64,000 nt of DNA from Chinchilla lanigera (GCF_000276665.1 NW_004955417.1:22387499-22451498); one strand, 5' to 3'; positions 11,736 to 24,839 are shown, counted from the stretch's first letter. Notes: generated by a model from the letters alone, not told the origin. Program-made: numbers and translations.

Positions 11736-12489
11736 CAATAGTCACCAATTTGCCAAGTGGGTCTCTAATTCTGATGATACTACTTCCTTCTATTTTAATC
11801 TCTTTGCTTTATCAAAAAGGAAATCTAATGTTCTCATATTTGCCTGACTTTGGGATGACCTTAGCAACAAAAGAAAAGATATCTTGCATATTCTCAGAAG
11901 TAGCATAAAAAGTTAGTGGACTTTTTAAAGGTGACATCTCTTAAAAACTGAGGCAAAACCCTTCATGTCAGACCAACCCAGTGAAGGTTCTTGGTGTCCT
12001 CTTGCGGCCATGCTTGGAGTAAATCATTATCTCTGTGTGTCCCTGTGTTATTGTTATTGTTGACTTTTCTCACAGCACAACTTACTGTCATCCCTGATGT
12101 CTGAGATATCTTACAAAAGCATAGATTTTTAAATTTAATTCATTGAGTAATTTACTCATTTACTAGTGTATCCAAGAAACATCCACTGAGCCTGATCACC
12201 TGTACTCTGAGTCAATCCCTCAGGTAGTGTCTGCCTTGATGCTGAGATCCATTGCATCCATTCCATGAAGGGAAACAGTTCCCCTCCCTAAGGAGACCCC
12301 AGCAGTGCAGTGGAGGCAGATACTGACCAGCCAGCCCTCCTACTGGTGAAGGGAAATGCATGCCTCCTTAGTACACAGAGCTGAGCAAGGAAAATATCAC
12401 AGAAAATCTAAAGAAAGACTCTGATTTTAAGGACTTTGGAAACCGGCTCTTCAGATTAGTTCCTGTATGAAATCTAGACTTGTGTAAAC
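11736..12489. other. Non-genic stretch, nothing recognised
   Basis: No gene or repeat that I can name. Confidence 0.45.
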
Positions 12490-12790
12490 TGGAAGAAAGG
12501 AAACCACAGCCCCATGCCTTCCCTGGCCACCCTACTTCCCATGGTTGTCCCCATGTATGGTACTATGACACCCTGTTTCCTTTATGTCCACCTATGTACT
12601 ATTCTCTGAAGTCATCATTGTCATTCTTTACCTTCTTTGTCTCTTTTCTGTCTGTCCTATGCTCCAGGACTTATGTTGCTTGAGAGCAGAGATTTTTTTC
12701 ATTTCTTGCTAGTCCCTTACATTTAGAACCCCCTGGCACACTGCTGTCAATCAGTAATACCTGGACGAAGGGACAGTTGCTGTGTGACCT
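12490..12790 (+). repeat. L2 LINE 3' fragment
   Basis: It follows the L2 3' end: 'ccctggccaccctacttcccatg', a T/C-rich middle, then 'cttgagagcagagatttttttcatttc', 'cctggcacactgctgtcaatcagtaatacctgg'. An open frame of 67 codons runs through it without meaning. Confidence 0.6.
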
Positions 12791-14909
12791 GCCCACAGGT
12801 CTCTTTTCCTCCTACCACATCCTACATGAACAATAACCTATTTTTGTCTTTGACATCCCTCTAGAAGTGCTGAAATATTTAGTTTAAACTAAGTAGTACA
12901 AAAACTCCAAGTTGGAGGAAAATATATTTATCAAATGCAATTAGATTTAATTCACAAAGTTGGGGCCAAGCAATAGCTTGAAAAATGACTACCAGTCCAT
13001 TTCAAATACCATTAGTAGAAGAGAGAAGAAAAAGAACTATTGGATGTAACTATTGTACATCAGCACCAAAATTGAGTATTTATGCAAGAACTGTACTTTT
13101 AATTTTTATCAGAAATCTTCCCTGAGGCAAAATCCTTTCAGGCACAGAACCATGTAAGGGTCCTTGTGAATTTGCCCACGTGACCCACACAAGCTGCCTG
13201 GCCCTTCACAGATGACTACTATTCCTAAAATTCACCTCCATATGCTTTGATTGGTACATTAGGGGTAACAATCAGTCCACTCTGAAAAGAAAGCATGAAT
13301 AGTGCAAGCTTCTTCAGGAGGGAGAGAAAAAGGCTTCCAGACACAGTCTCCGCCATATTCAGAGGCAGGCACCTCTTCCAAAACAGTGGCCAAGGACAGT
13401 CTTTGATCACCAGGCACCTGCTCATTTCTTTTCTCCACAGTCGAGCCAGCCACAAAGCCCATTGTGAGTGCAGTTCTGAGTTTGTCTGGCTGAAGTGGTT
13501 AGTAATTAGTTCCTTTTACATTTGGTAATTTTGTTAACACAACTCAGTAGGTGTCTTGTTAATTTGTTCATTACTAGGTGGATGAAAGTGTGCTTCTCTT
13601 CTGTGAATACCAATTATTCCTAAATGAGGTAATTTCACCATGACAGTGAAATTTCCTCATTCTTCTCTGGTTTAAGAATATCACTGCCGGGAATGAGCAG
13701 CTTCAAACAAAGAAAGCTGGGGGAGCAGGAAAAGGGTGCTCTTCCATGAAAAAGGGGGCATACCTGATTGTTTTCGCAATCCCGAGAAAGCCCGCTTTGC
13801 AGAGGAATTTAGGGGGAAGAGGGAGAACATGCGTGTGCTATTGCTGCTTCATGCACAGCTGGCCCTGGCTCTGCAGGTTCTCTTTGCAGCAACTAAGGGA
13901 CCTGTCACTGTGGGACCGTAGGAGCAAGTGGTCATCCCATCACCACCTGGGCAACTTGGTCTCACCCCAGGATGCTTACCACCAGTGAAACAAACAAAAT
14001 ACATCTCCAGGTCTCCAGCAAAGACTCTCCAAACTCTGCTCCTCAAACATTCTCTTTCCTAAATAGAAGCAGCTACATCAAGTCTCAGCCTTCCATCACT
14101 GAATTTTTGGAAGGTTAAAAAAATAAAACAAAACAAAACAAAAACCTCTGTCTTTGGCTATATTGTGTATAAGGTGAAGAAGGGGAGCAAGCACATCTCT
14201 GAAGGCAGGCAGGGAGGAGGGGATTACATTCCCTGAGAATGGAAACTGTTCCTTTCCCATTTGTGTCCCCGAACATCTCTTATTCCTAGATCACAGGACT
14301 TTGTTGCAACAAATTTCAACTGGTCTGCAACTCCTGTTTCCTTCTAGGTGGACCCTGATGAACCCACCTTGTTCTTATGCACTTGCCCTGTGTTATGAAG
14401 CCAGGAAGGTTGATTTGTGTTATTCAGTCAAGGGAACTGAGATTCACACTGCAAAATGGAGCAGCTAGGGACAAGAGAGTCGCGAGGGTCCTTCTGCTTG
14501 TCTATTTTGCCCTCCTCCCAAGGACAGAGGAAAGGTAAACCTACTAATCCGCTTTCAAGATGCCTTTGGGGGCCATGAGAGAAGTAAGGGAAACACGATG
14601 GCTTGGGTCCCCCTTAGAAGACCTTCATGAAGTCACCAGGGATTTCCCGAGCACCCTGCTGCTCTTCTGCTCCCTTCCCTTTCTGCTGTCTCCAGATGAT
14701 TTCCAGCCCAAGAAATCACAGCAATATTTGTGTCCCTTTCCCCTGAGACAGCCCTTGGCAGGCTTCTGGGTCTTGGAGGAGGTAGGAAAGAGTGACTGTG
14801 TATCTCAATTTTTGGTTCTTACATTTTTGCCTTAGCAGGATCTCATTTCCTGACTATTGAAATTACTCTTTGAGCTACTTGCACTCAAATGCAACTATAC
14901 AAGGGGACA
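12791..14909. other. Non-genic stretch, no gene recognised
   Basis: About 2.1 kb without a recognisable repeat. Overlapping open frames of 60 to 90 codons occur on both strands at 13225-13528 and 13736-14046. They are in conflicting frames, so I see no coding signal. An (A)nC tract lies near 14117-14146. Confidence 0.5.
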
Positions 14910-15210
14910 CACACTATGGGTCCCAATCACTATAGATTCCTGAGTGATTAACACAGTATCTAAGATATGCTAGTTGGGCAATGAATATCGCTACTGTTGA
15001 TAATGAATAATAATAAAATCAATAATAAATAGCAATTACAAAGGCATCAAAGCACTGTCCCAAATATTTTACATACTTTACTACACTGAACCCTTGAAAT
15101 TGCCATAAGAAATAGAAATTATTAACAAACCCAGGCTAAGGATGAGAACACTGAGATACAGAGAAGTTAAATGTTGTACTCAAGGCTACAGCATTGTAAA
15201 GAGGCACCGC
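14910..15210. repeat. MIR-type fragments, two pieces
   Basis: The part near 14930-15000 resembles the forward 3' end of MIR or L2 ('acagtatctaagatatgctagttgggcaatgaat'). The part at 15025-15210 is a reverse MIR, with 'ggatgagaacactgagatacagagaagttaaatg' and 'ctcaaggctacagc'. The two pieces probably come from separate insertions. Confidence 0.6.
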
Positions 15211-15344
15211 AACAAGTGTTGGCTGCCTCTGTTCTCATTGACTTTTCAGCAGGAGGAATTGTGTCATATCTTTCCTGGTATCTCCCGCAATATTTGGCCA
15301 AAATGTCTTGGATTCAAGTAGAACAGCACAGCTGACGAGCGCTG

Positions 15345-15533
15345 AGGATTGTGAGTGGTCCTATCTGGATTTGAATCTGGCTCCATCACTTGTTGGCTAT
15401 GAGCACCCCGGAGATGATTTCCTCTTTTTATGGTGCAGATAATCACAGCACCATCCCTGAGGGTTGCAAAGCTCCAGCTTAGCATGGTGCCCGCTTGGCA
15501 CTAGTTACTCAGTGATATTAGTTATCATACCTC
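15345..15533 (+). repeat. MIR SINE, plus strand
   Basis: A fairly complete forward MIR: 'gatttgaatctggctccatcacttgttggctatgagcacc', then 'tttcctctttttatggtgcagataatcacagcacc', then the 3' 'gcccgcttggcactagttactcagtgatattag'. Confidence 0.75.
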
Positions 15534-16980
15534 AGTGACCAACCTGGCTGTAACAACACAGCAGGCGCTCAGTAACTACCTGCCAGGAGAATGGACGGCT
15601 GGGTACATAAATCAAAGAGAATGGAAGGCCTACATTCCATCCTTTTCCTCCAAGCCAGGAACAAAGCACCACTCACCAGGTCTAGTGCTCACAGAGCCTG
15701 CTTGTCAGCTCATGGATCCTGGTCCTCTGTTCACACCTCAAAAGCAGGAGAGAGAGAGAACATTGAGCAGGAGGTGTCTTATTCCACAGGGCTCTGCTAA
15801 AAGCAGGACTGACGCCTTCTGCACTTTTTCAGCCTGAGACCCCATGGCAAGAGAGGCTCACGGGCTTAAGCATGGAGTGGGGACGCATAAGGGGAAAATG
15901 AGTCTCCAGGTTGAAGTCTTTACAGTGTCATACGCCACAGATGTGGGAGATCTGCTGAGCCCAATAAAATGGGGACACCTGAGTGAAAGACAGGTTCTGG
16001 GAGATTTCAACTCAGAATGTTTTCCACGCTGGATGGGAGCCAAGTCCAGGAGAAATTCTGCTGTCATTTCCTTTCACAGCCACTGGCAAGCAAGTATAAA
16101 ACCAAGTGAGTTGAAGAGACAGGCATGGTGGCAGGGATTTAACAGCAGAGTTAAGTAGATGAGACAGAAATATGCTTCAGAGCTGAAATATGGAAGACAG
16201 AGAGCAGAGGCCAGTTCTCCCAGAGTCCGTAGCACTTAGGAATGGCACCACTTTCCAGGGAGAGAAATAAGCAAAGCAAGCAGCTCACCCTGGGATGGAA
16301 GCCATATTGGGCCTGCTGGATCCACGCCTCTTGGGGCCCTTCTGACTTTACCATACGAGAAGCCTGCAGCTGGGCCTGAATATAAACACGACTTCTTCAG
16401 AGGAGCATATGTAGAATGTAACAAATTAATGCTAACACATTCATCCAATTTCCAACTATTGACACATCATTTTTCACTTTGACATTTTTATCCCCAAAAG
16501 GGCTGCTTCATCAGATGTGGAAGAAGAGCACCAACAAAGGAAGATGTCTTCATGATGCTCTCTGGCTCACTCCCATAGCTCTGCCAAGACAGGAGACCAC
16601 AGGGAGGTTTTACACAGATGGGTTCAGAGACAACGTGGTTGGTTCCCATGGTGCCTGGCATCTGGTCCTGAAGGGTAGCAGGGGGGATCTTTGCAGTAGG
16701 TGAGAAGACCTCTTTTGCAAAACCACCATGTGACAGAGTCCTAAAGGAAACCATTTGTGCTTACTAAGATTAGAAGGAAACTTCAAGGGAATTTGAATTT
16801 CCTTGCTTTGGGCTTAAACACCTCCAAAGAGGGAAGCACAGATTTGGAAACAAGAATAACAAAGTCTGCTAAGAATTCCGGGGCACTGAGCAGGTAAAAT
16901 TTCTAGGGGGACTTTCTATCACCTACCTGCCGTGGTTATTAATGCCTCAACCATAAATTACCTCCATCAGGAAATTGTGC
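15534..16980. other. Non-genic stretch, no gene recognised
   Basis: Several open frames of 70 to 104 codons overlap on both strands (15535-15837, 15844-16158, 16151-16448, 16479-16754). None has a domain that I recognise, and they conflict with each other. I call this stretch non-coding. Confidence 0.5.
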
Positions 16981-16984
16981 ATTA

Positions 16985-17115
16985 GTTTCCCTAAGTTTTG
17001 CAGATGAGTAAATTGGTACATAGAGAAGATGAGTAGGTTTGCCCCGGGCCCTACAGTGAGTCATTGGCAACTGAAGAATTACAAATCTGAGCTCCTGACT
17101 TGCAGCTCTGAGCTC
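16985..17115 (-). repeat. MIR SINE fragment, minus strand
   Basis: Reverse MIR core: 'tttgcagatgagtaaattggtacatagagaag', then 'tttgccccgggccctacagtgagtcattggcaactg', then 'atctgagctcctgac'. Confidence 0.7.
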
Positions 17116-18174
17116 ACACCTTCAGGATCAATCTTAGATCCACCAGACAATGGCTTCAAAAGCTTTTATGGCAATTAGTGTAGGAACACTGTCTCCTGTG
17201 AGGACACACCTACTGGAGTCTCCTTTCGGACCCTGGCATGGTTGATTCCAGGAGCAAGGAACCAAAGACATAATTTACCTAAAGCACTTGGAGTTCTTTT
17301 ATCTCCAGGCAGACTTCTTAATGGCAGAGTCCATACCTTATAAGGAGAAAAGTCTAGAGATGCAAATTCTTTCCCTGGCATAGCTTGGCAGGAGGAAAGT
17401 TTAGGTGTGGGGGAGCATCGGTTTGTTTTTGAACTCGAAACTGACATTAACTGAGTATAACCAATATTGTGCCATAGCACTACTCCTACCTGATAACCCA
17501 CAGTTGTTGAATGAATGTCTTTTGCTTTCTTGCAAATGTGCACGTATATTAAAAAGCACTTACGGAGGTAAAAAGAGAGCTCGGAATTTTCCGCTCCTGT
17601 TGCTACTCTCTGCCAAGTGGGTAGTGCCGACAACATTCACTGCAGTTGCTCTGTGATCTAGACAGCTAGGTTTTATGGTGGAAGCCAGCGATGATCACAA
17701 AGAGCGCTTTAAATCTAGCACTTACCTTCACTTAGGTTAAACAGTGGCTATGGAAATCTCAGTTATGAAGAAAAGGGAGAGGAGTATGCTACTGATGGTT
17801 CTACCAACACTATTGTTTCTTCGTTCTTTGGCCAGCAGTGAGGATTGTAGGGGAAAACCTCTGCTCCGGAAATTTAAATGCAAACTCTAGCAAACTAAAT
17901 GAATCACTACTGCTCTTCTCCAGGAAAGACACTTGTGATTCTCCACACCCTTTTCTTTAGCTTATCAACAGTACTTTTCAATCAAGTGGCAAGTGACATT
18001 TATGGTGCACCTACCTCCCTGGCAATGGTTGTGTGCCCCAAGTTTCAGAGAGCAGTTTTATGGCTCTTGCACATTCTTTCCCAGGTCTGAAGGAAACCAG
18101 GTAGAAAGCCAGGCATTCTCCTGAGAGAATGCCTGAAGCTGCACTTAGCTCTAGTGGTCCTGCCCTTATCTTGA
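17116..18174. other. Non-genic stretch holding a 153-codon minus-strand open frame
   Basis: The open frame at 17175-17636 (minus) is among the longest in the window. Its translation has no signal peptide, membrane segment or domain that I recognise, and the composition is ordinary. A 'gttgttgaatgaatg' word near 17503-17517 hints at an old L2 or MIR end inside it. I think it is chance. Confidence 0.45.
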
Positions 18175-18260
18175 TTTGTTTTATTCTGCAGCGGTGAGGA
18201 TTGGATCCAAAGCTTCGCATATGGTAGACAAGAGCCTTTCCTCAGAGGTATACCTCTTGC
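18175..18260 (-). repeat. Old ID-like or tRNA-derived SINE, minus strand
   Basis: The reverse of an ID body can be read: 'gtgaggattggatccaaagcttcgcatatggtagacaagagcc', then 'cctcagaggtatacctcttgcc'. It is much more diverged than the four young ID copies, and TSDs are not visible. Confidence 0.5.
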
Positions 18261-20079
18261 CATGACCTGGTCTCAGAAAGGGTTCCTAGTGTGTCAGAAG
18301 ACTTGTGCTCTTCACAGTGATACAAATTTACCAGGCTTGCCCTTCAGTCTATCCAGAGGTGCTCTGATTTCACATAATGTCAATTCACACATCAGCTGGG
18401 TTTCAGAGATGGATGTGAACTTCAGGTTATACCACAAAGAAAGTTAAGTTCTATTTTATCCAAGAGGATTTCCCTTGTCATCTTCACGGCAATGCTAATT
18501 TTCTCTGAGCCTCCTAAAAGCAACTCGTCCCTATGACCACTTATTGCAATCACCTAAAGTCTTGCTTCCGGAATTTAGCAGCAAAGTAACCTGGTTTCAA
18601 ATTGTGTATCAAAAGGTTTTTACATAAGCTGAGATGGGAAGGCTAGACTCGATATTCACTGGGAATAATTTGGGGGAAGAAACGCGTGACTCACCTCAGG
18701 ATGTGCCCCCAGGACTGCATGGTCCTTTGAGCTTTCTGCAACCTATGGGTGCCTTTCCGCTCCAAGGCCCCAGACTTACCCAGCCAGGCCTCCACAATAA
18801 TAGCCAGGCAAAACTTTATCAAAGGGAGAGAGAAAAAGTCCTGACAGATGACGCTGCCAGCATTTCGGCAGCTAGGTTAGCTTTGTTCTACTGCCATTCT
18901 GTCAAGCTTAACAAGCAGATATTAAGAAAAGTTTATAGAGAATCCAGATGAAAGGTTGTCAGTGGAGATGAGAGCTGCCAGTGGGCACTGCGAATCACAG
19001 CTGGGTGTAGACTTTGCCACAACTGGCTGAGAGCAAAAGAGTTTGATATGGGAGCAGCTGCTTCCAACCCCTGCTAGAAGCAAGGCTTAATCATCTGGCA
19101 CCCGAGAGTCTAGGGCTCCACCTGGAGCGAGACAGGAACTGGGAGTATTCTGGGCATGAGCCTCATCATTAGATTAGAAACAAATGATGTTATTTGCAGA
19201 AGTCAGTTCTTTGACTGGTCCTGACCTGGTGTGACATTTCCTCACCGGAATACTTTCACCCAAGCACACAAGGGCAATGGAAATAAGATACAAGCAAAAG
19301 CTTCAGGAGGGAGTTGGTGATTTGACCTAAGGGGTTGGGGATAGGCTTGAGAAAGAAGGGGAGACACCCTAGGAAAAAGCACAATCAGGCAAAGTGATTA
19401 GGTCATGGTATATAGGGCGAGCTGATGGAGATCTTGTAGCAGTTTGCAGGAACAATAATTTTTTTTCCTGAATCCACATTCCTTTCAACTGAGTGCTTTT
19501 TGAAAGGTGGATGAGTCAAAACACCTGTGCAGGGCTGTGTGTCATCAAAGCACCGAAGGTAAAGTTTCAAGCCCCATGAGAGACGGCTGTCATTGGCCCA
19601 CCCATTTGCTCCCCCTTCCTGCTGAGTCCTATTTCTACACTGCAATCAATTAGAAAATAATTACGTTGGTTCTTTAAAACAAAACCAGAACTCAAACTTT
19701 AAAAATAAAGACCCAAGAGATGCAAAGACGAGAAGGGGGAAGGGGACCGAAGAAGAAAGAATGAAGACGTGTCACGCACATCACCTGCTACCCACGCTGA
19801 ACATAAGCGATAGAGCAAACAAGCTAATAAACATCGTAAGCAAATAAACACAAAAAGCCTCACCTTCTGACTGATATGGCTCTTCTGTTCCAGCTGTGCA
19901 TGTTTTGAACGCAGATAGCTAATGCATTAAAAGATAGAACTATAAATTGTAGCCAATTCTGCACAAAATCACTGAAATCTCCTTACATATATCTGCTACC
20001 AAGGAGGCAATAGTGCTTGCATGGAGTCGATTCCTTCTAATTTGAATCACAAAGATACTTTCCTTCATGGAGACGCAAT
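18261..20079. other. Non-genic stretch, possible conserved non-coding DNA
   Basis: No repeat recognised over 1.8 kb. A 105-codon open frame at 18634-18951 has no known domain. The part at about 18780-18930 has an even base mix, short palindromes (for example in GCTGCCAGCATTTCGGCAGC) and no repeat decay. It could be a regulatory element, but that is a guess that only comparison with other mammals can test. Confidence 0.4.
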
Positions 20080-20285
20080 TCATGTAACATAAAAATAATC
20101 ATTTTAGAGGAAACAGTTCAGTGGTGTTTAGTTCATGCAGTTCGTTAGATAACGTTTACCTCTATCTATCCCAAAAAGTGTTTAATCACCCGAAAGAGAA
20201 CAAGAGAACGCCTTCCCAATGTATAGTTACTCACAGGCCCCTCTTCTTCTTCCCCTAGACCCCAGGGCACAATTGCATTTTAGAA
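20080..20285 (-). mobile_element. Old L1 (L1M-like) 3' region, minus strand
   Basis: It follows the well-known L1M 3' end read backwards: 'aacataaaaataatcattttagagg', 'cagttcagtggtgtttag', 'cccaaaaagtg...aatcacccgaaagagaac', then 'cttcttcccctagacccc'. Strongly diverged. Confidence 0.6.
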
Positions 20286-20589
20286 CAATATCCACACATG
20301 CTTTGTTGTGGTTGAGTAAGAATCACAATTCCCATTAAACCCCCACCCACCCAGTCATGTTGGGTTAGGGGTTTTCTCAAGGTCTGACCACAATTAAGAT
20401 CTCGGGTCTAGACACAAAATGCTCACAAAGACAAGTTCCCCACCACTTTAGAATTGTATTACATTGATCAAAGCCACCACAGCCATAAGCCAAGTTTTCT
20501 ACAGTCTTTCAAGAAGATTGTCATTTTCCTTTGTGTAACTGGTGGGTTTTTCTTTGAAGCCAAATGATAAACCTGAAGTTCATCTCCCG

Positions 20590-20712
20590 GAGATTTCTTT
20601 TTTTTTTTTTTTTGAGATCTCCATTTTACAGGTGAGCGATGCAGGTGCCTCCTCCAAGTTAAATGCTCTTCTGGCCAACAGATTTATATCTGTGGACAGA
20701 TCTGAAACCACA
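20590..20712 (-). repeat. MIR fragment after a T-run
   Basis: A run of 16 T (20598-20613) is followed by 'ctccattttacaggtgagcgatgcagg' and 'aaatgctcttctggccaacag', which resembles a reverse MIR core. Confidence 0.45.
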
Positions 20713-22484
20713 AAGGCTGAGTTTCCAGGTTCCTCTGCGCCTCTGAGACTTTACACACATGCACACTGACTTGCATTATAATCCCTCTATTTTTAGTTAC
20801 ACATAAGTTTTGTCGAAGTTTCTCTTGGAAAGTCTGAAGGTTTTCAGCAGTTATTTTTGTGATCCCTAAGAAGGAAGACCTAGCTTTTTCCACCTCAGAA
20901 ATGCCAATTTTCTTTTTTTCATTTTATGTCTGCTTCCAACAGCCAGACTGTAACATGCCCTAATTCCTTCTCATGTGGCTCTTCCTCATTCAAGGCAAGG
21001 AGTTTTACTGAATCCAAAAGAAAAAATAACTCATTTAAAAATAATTTTGTCCCATGTACAGTAAAAAAGTTGTCTAAGAAGGTTCATTTACATTGTTACC
21101 TGAGGCCATTGGAGGCTTATGCAAAGTGCACTGCATAATTCCTCCAGGCTGTTAGTAGGTGGATTTTCCCCCGTGAGTGGAAAGGAGTGAGTTTTCAAAG
21201 AGATCAGGATGCCAAAAGAAAAAAAAAAAAAAGACTATAAAAATATTCATGCTGTGGGGAGGGAAAGGGAATGTTCGAGCTGATGCAATGGAGAGCTTTT
21301 TTCTGGCCCCTGTATTTGGATTTCTATTTTAAAACTGAATTTTTTAGCATCACTCTTGCAAGCATCATAAATAAATGACGAGACTCTGTGTACACGGAGA
21401 TGTCTAAGGTATGTGAACTCGATGAGGATGTCTAGTCCTGAGTTCTACCCCCTTCTGTTTTACCTTTGAGGTTGTCTTGAAAACAGGTGTCAAGGAAGGA
21501 ATACTCTCTTGGTGATGAAGAGAAAGTCCCTGATACTATGGGTGAGGGGAGTTCAATCATTTGAGAATTATTTTGAACTCTTCCTTATTTTGATTCTCCA
21601 ATAAAAATGTGCAAAGTATGTAGTCTATTCTAAAGGAGAGAATACCATCATAATTCACAATCATCAGAAGAGATTATTCTTTCACTGTAATGATTGATCA
21701 ACTCAAGACCACGTTCAGGAACCAGCAGAATTTTACAGCCGTAGACTGGTTATTTCACTTGTATAAATGGTTGCATAGCTGAAGCCCATTATTGCAGGTT
21801 CTATGTGCATGGATAGATATAGGAACACAGGTCAAGCCATGCACCCAAAGATCTAATCTGCGCTCTCATACATGTGTCTTAGTAAAGCTATAAGACAAGA
21901 AAGGAAAATGATACTGATCCACCTCCTCATCCATCGTTTCCTTTGGGGCAAACCTGCAATAATTTATTATACCAAAGAAAATGCTCCTGTTAGCAATGCA
22001 GCAATGAAAATTAAGAATGGATATCACTGAATATTAAGTAATAACCCAAGTATTAAGCCAAATGTCTTCAAAACCTGAATTTACTACTGTGATGCCTACA
22101 TCAACTCGTGATTCATATATATTCCAGGAAGGTCGTAGTGAATACTTCTATCCTTAGTTGCTCTGAGGAAAGACTGCCATGATCCATTCACCTTCATTCA
22201 CAGAGCTGGTACTTGGCCCCAGATATGCTGAGTATCAATATTTGTGTTTTTTACCTACATTCTTACCTCTCACACTTCACGTTTATCAAGTCACCATTTC
22301 CACTCATTCCATAAGCATTCACCAAACAGCCAAGAGTCTTCTCCTTGTGGAAGCAATGTGATTCTGCGAAAGCTAAATGAGATATACTCCTTCAGTCCCA
22401 GGCTGAGAGGCCAGGAATGCACAAATCCAGAGAAAAACATAATCACTGTAGCAGACAGTGGCCAAAAGGCAGTAAAGGCTCACT
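20713..22484. other. Non-genic stretch, possible conserved non-coding DNA
   Basis: No gene or clear repeat. An A-run lies at about 21218-21231. The part at 21230-21400 ('aatattcatgctgtgggg', 'ttttttagcatcactcttgc') is free of repeat signatures and could be conserved regulatory DNA, but nothing in the window alone proves this. Confidence 0.4.
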
Positions 22485-22671
22485 AAAAGGAAAGGGGATG
22501 GTGCCGGGCATGGCGGCACAGCACACGCCTGTAATCCCAGCACTAGAGAGGCTGAGGCAGGAGGCTCGTTGTGGGTTCGAGACCAGCCTGGGCTACAAAG
22601 TGAGCTCAAGGCCAGCCTGAACTGCACATCAAGACCCTGTCCCAAAAAGACAAAAAAAAAAAAAGGAAAGG
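22485..22671 (+). repeat. B1-like SINE, full length, with target-site duplication
   Basis: The B1 body (about 22499-22660) has the Pol III A-box region, TGTAATCCCAGCACTAGAGA, the B box GGGTTCGAGACC, the extra CTCAAGGCCAGCCTGAACTG part, and a poly(A) tail. The word AAAAGGAAAGG is present at 22485-22495 and 22661-22671. The middle and 3' end match the copies at 1 and 57595, so all three belong to one subfamily. Confidence 0.93.
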
Positions 22672-24580
22672 TGACAGGAGAACATCAAGGACAAAGCTGA
22701 ATTTTAGCTAGATGTGCAAGTGCAAACAAGATTATAGGAGAAAAATGCATCTGAAGGACAGTGATCAGAAAGATTTAAGCAAAGCCAAGGTAAACGCAGG
22801 ATGCATATCATCTGGTAAAGACATTGCCCATTGTGGGTGTCCTCCTCACAGCTTGTCTGGCTTCATTTTCTAAAAATGTCTTACTTTTAAGCAAGGGTAT
22901 GTTATCTCTAAATCAACCTTCAGAAAAGTCTGCGCCCTTACACGTCTGTGTTTATCATACAACTAATTATTCCTGATTGGAACATTAGGACTTCCCTTGT
23001 CTTTCTAAGGAGTGTGTGTGTGTGTGTGTGTGTGTTTGTGTGTGTGTACTTGTGTGTGCCACACTAGGAAATCCAGGATCATTCATGTTGTTAACTGAAA
23101 GTAAACACATACAATGTGCCAACTACATATAGAGATTTGGCAGAAAAAATCATTTATCTGAGACAGAAATAGGATAGTATTGCTTATATGTTCTCCCAAC
23201 AGCTTTGGTAGCTAATGGCCCACCTTAAAGAATTCATATGCCTGGATCCTGGCATATGCATAACTACTGAACTGCGGAGTCATGTGGAGGCTATGGTACT
23301 GAGGAGGGAGAGCCCGGCTTTAATGTTCCAGGTACTGATCCTGGGATGGACAGAGGAACCACAGTGGGAGACTTCCCTTAGAATATCTTGGACTTGACTT
23401 GGAAATGCAACTTGAAAGTAAGATAGACTTTCAAAATATGGCAGATGGCATGAACAGTGAAGAAGATGGAGCTGCACCCAGACCCAGGAGAAATCTCCAA
23501 GTCTTCAGCACAAGTGGAACCGAGAGCCAGGAGGACTGCAGAAATGGTGCTCCACATTGGCTTGCTTTACCCTCCTTCATCAGTCACTCTTCCTTTTGCT
23601 CTTCCTGTACTTCTTCCCTTCTTTCCTTTTTTTTAGGTATTATCTTCATTCATAAAGAAAGACGTGGAGTATTTCTTTTTCTGAAGCAGAATTTTGACTC
23701 CAAATCAGATACAAAAGATGGTTTTAAATTTAAAGAATTATCTGGAAGCTTCATTTCTTTCTCTTTCACCTTAAAAAGAGCAAACCTCTGGGGGCTGCGT
23801 GGTCATTCAGGATGAATTTTGATAAGATATCATTACAACAAAGGAAATTACTTTCAGCTAACCTAGGAATCAGCATCTGATGGGCGTCACGGTGAACCCA
23901 GGACACAGAGCTTGTTACAGTCAATGGTCTAGTCTTGCCACTGAAGCTGGAAGCTGACTTGAAAGGTGCAAACCACAAATCACAACCTAACCAGCCTGGC
24001 TGCGGCTCTGCGGGCACACCCACTAGGAAGTAGCACATGGAAACCCACATGGGTGGAGTCCTGGGAGAAGAATAACAGAAGAGTCATTTATGAAGAAGGC
24101 AGCCCATGTCTGTGAACCCGGTGCCTCATCACCCACATTGGAGGTGGGGGATGATACGGCCAGGATGATGAATATTGACATACTGGAGCATCCTTGAGCC
24201 AACATGAAATCTGGCTCGAAATAGCTGATATTATTATTTTGATAAATAGTATTTCCAAATGCTATAGTTGGAAAGGAATGAGCTATTTTAGGTTCTATTT
24301 GGATGTGTACCCCAATTATGGTCATCGTATTTAATATGATGGTAAAGGGTGGAGGGGCACCTAAATCTTTGAAAAGATTTGTTTAAAATAGGAAACATAT
24401 GATTTTCTTGACTCATCTCTATTTTTAAAGCCCAAAGTACACATTACCCACTTGCTGCAAAGATGAATCACTGCAGACATTTCATTTTCAATGAAATTTC
24501 ATCTATCTAAAGACAAGGATTGTCTGTCAGGAGAGATAGGGTGGACATAAACAAAATAAATGCCCCCAAATATTTATCAT
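22672..24580. other. Non-genic stretch with a (GT)n microsatellite
   Basis: A (GT)n run lies at about 23011-23059 with a few interruptions. Open frames at 23399-23815 (138 codons, plus) and 23766-24325 (two frames, minus) have no domain that I recognise. The 138-codon frame contains a serine- and phenylalanine-rich part from a T/C-rich tract and is probably chance. Confidence 0.5.
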
Positions 24581-24581
24581 A

Positions 24582-24664
24582 GGCTGAGGACATAGCTCCG
24601 TGGTAGAGCACTTGGCTAGCATGTCAGAAGCTGTGGGTTCAATCTCCAGTAATACAAAAAAAAA
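24582..24664 (+). repeat. ID-like SINE, plus strand, older copy
   Basis: The tRNA-like body reads 'gctgaggacatagctccgtggtagagcacttggctagcatg' and then 'gtgggttcaatctccagtaata' with a short A-tail. Both Pol III boxes are recognisable. It lacks the CCGGTACCGG palindrome of the younger copies and looks like an older ID subfamily. Confidence 0.8.
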
Positions 24665-24839
24665 TTATCATAATATGGATAGGGAAAATAAGTCTATTCA
24701 AAAAATTAAAAGAAGGTACCAAGAATTTTTCAGAAAAATAAGAAAACAAAAGGAAGAACCATGGAAAACAGGGAAGTTCACTTTTACGTCAGTCTAGTCA
24801 TCAGTGAGTATACTGAGAACCTAAGAACTCAGCACAGTT

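Noticed and set aside
17175..17636. 153-codon minus-strand open frame
   Set aside because: No known domain, signal peptide or membrane segment. One such frame in 64 kb is not surprising. A possible L2/MIR word lies inside it.
23399..23815. 138-codon plus-strand open frame with an acidic start and a serine-rich middle
   Set aside because: The serine/phenylalanine part comes from a simple pyrimidine tract, and nothing else looks like a known protein.
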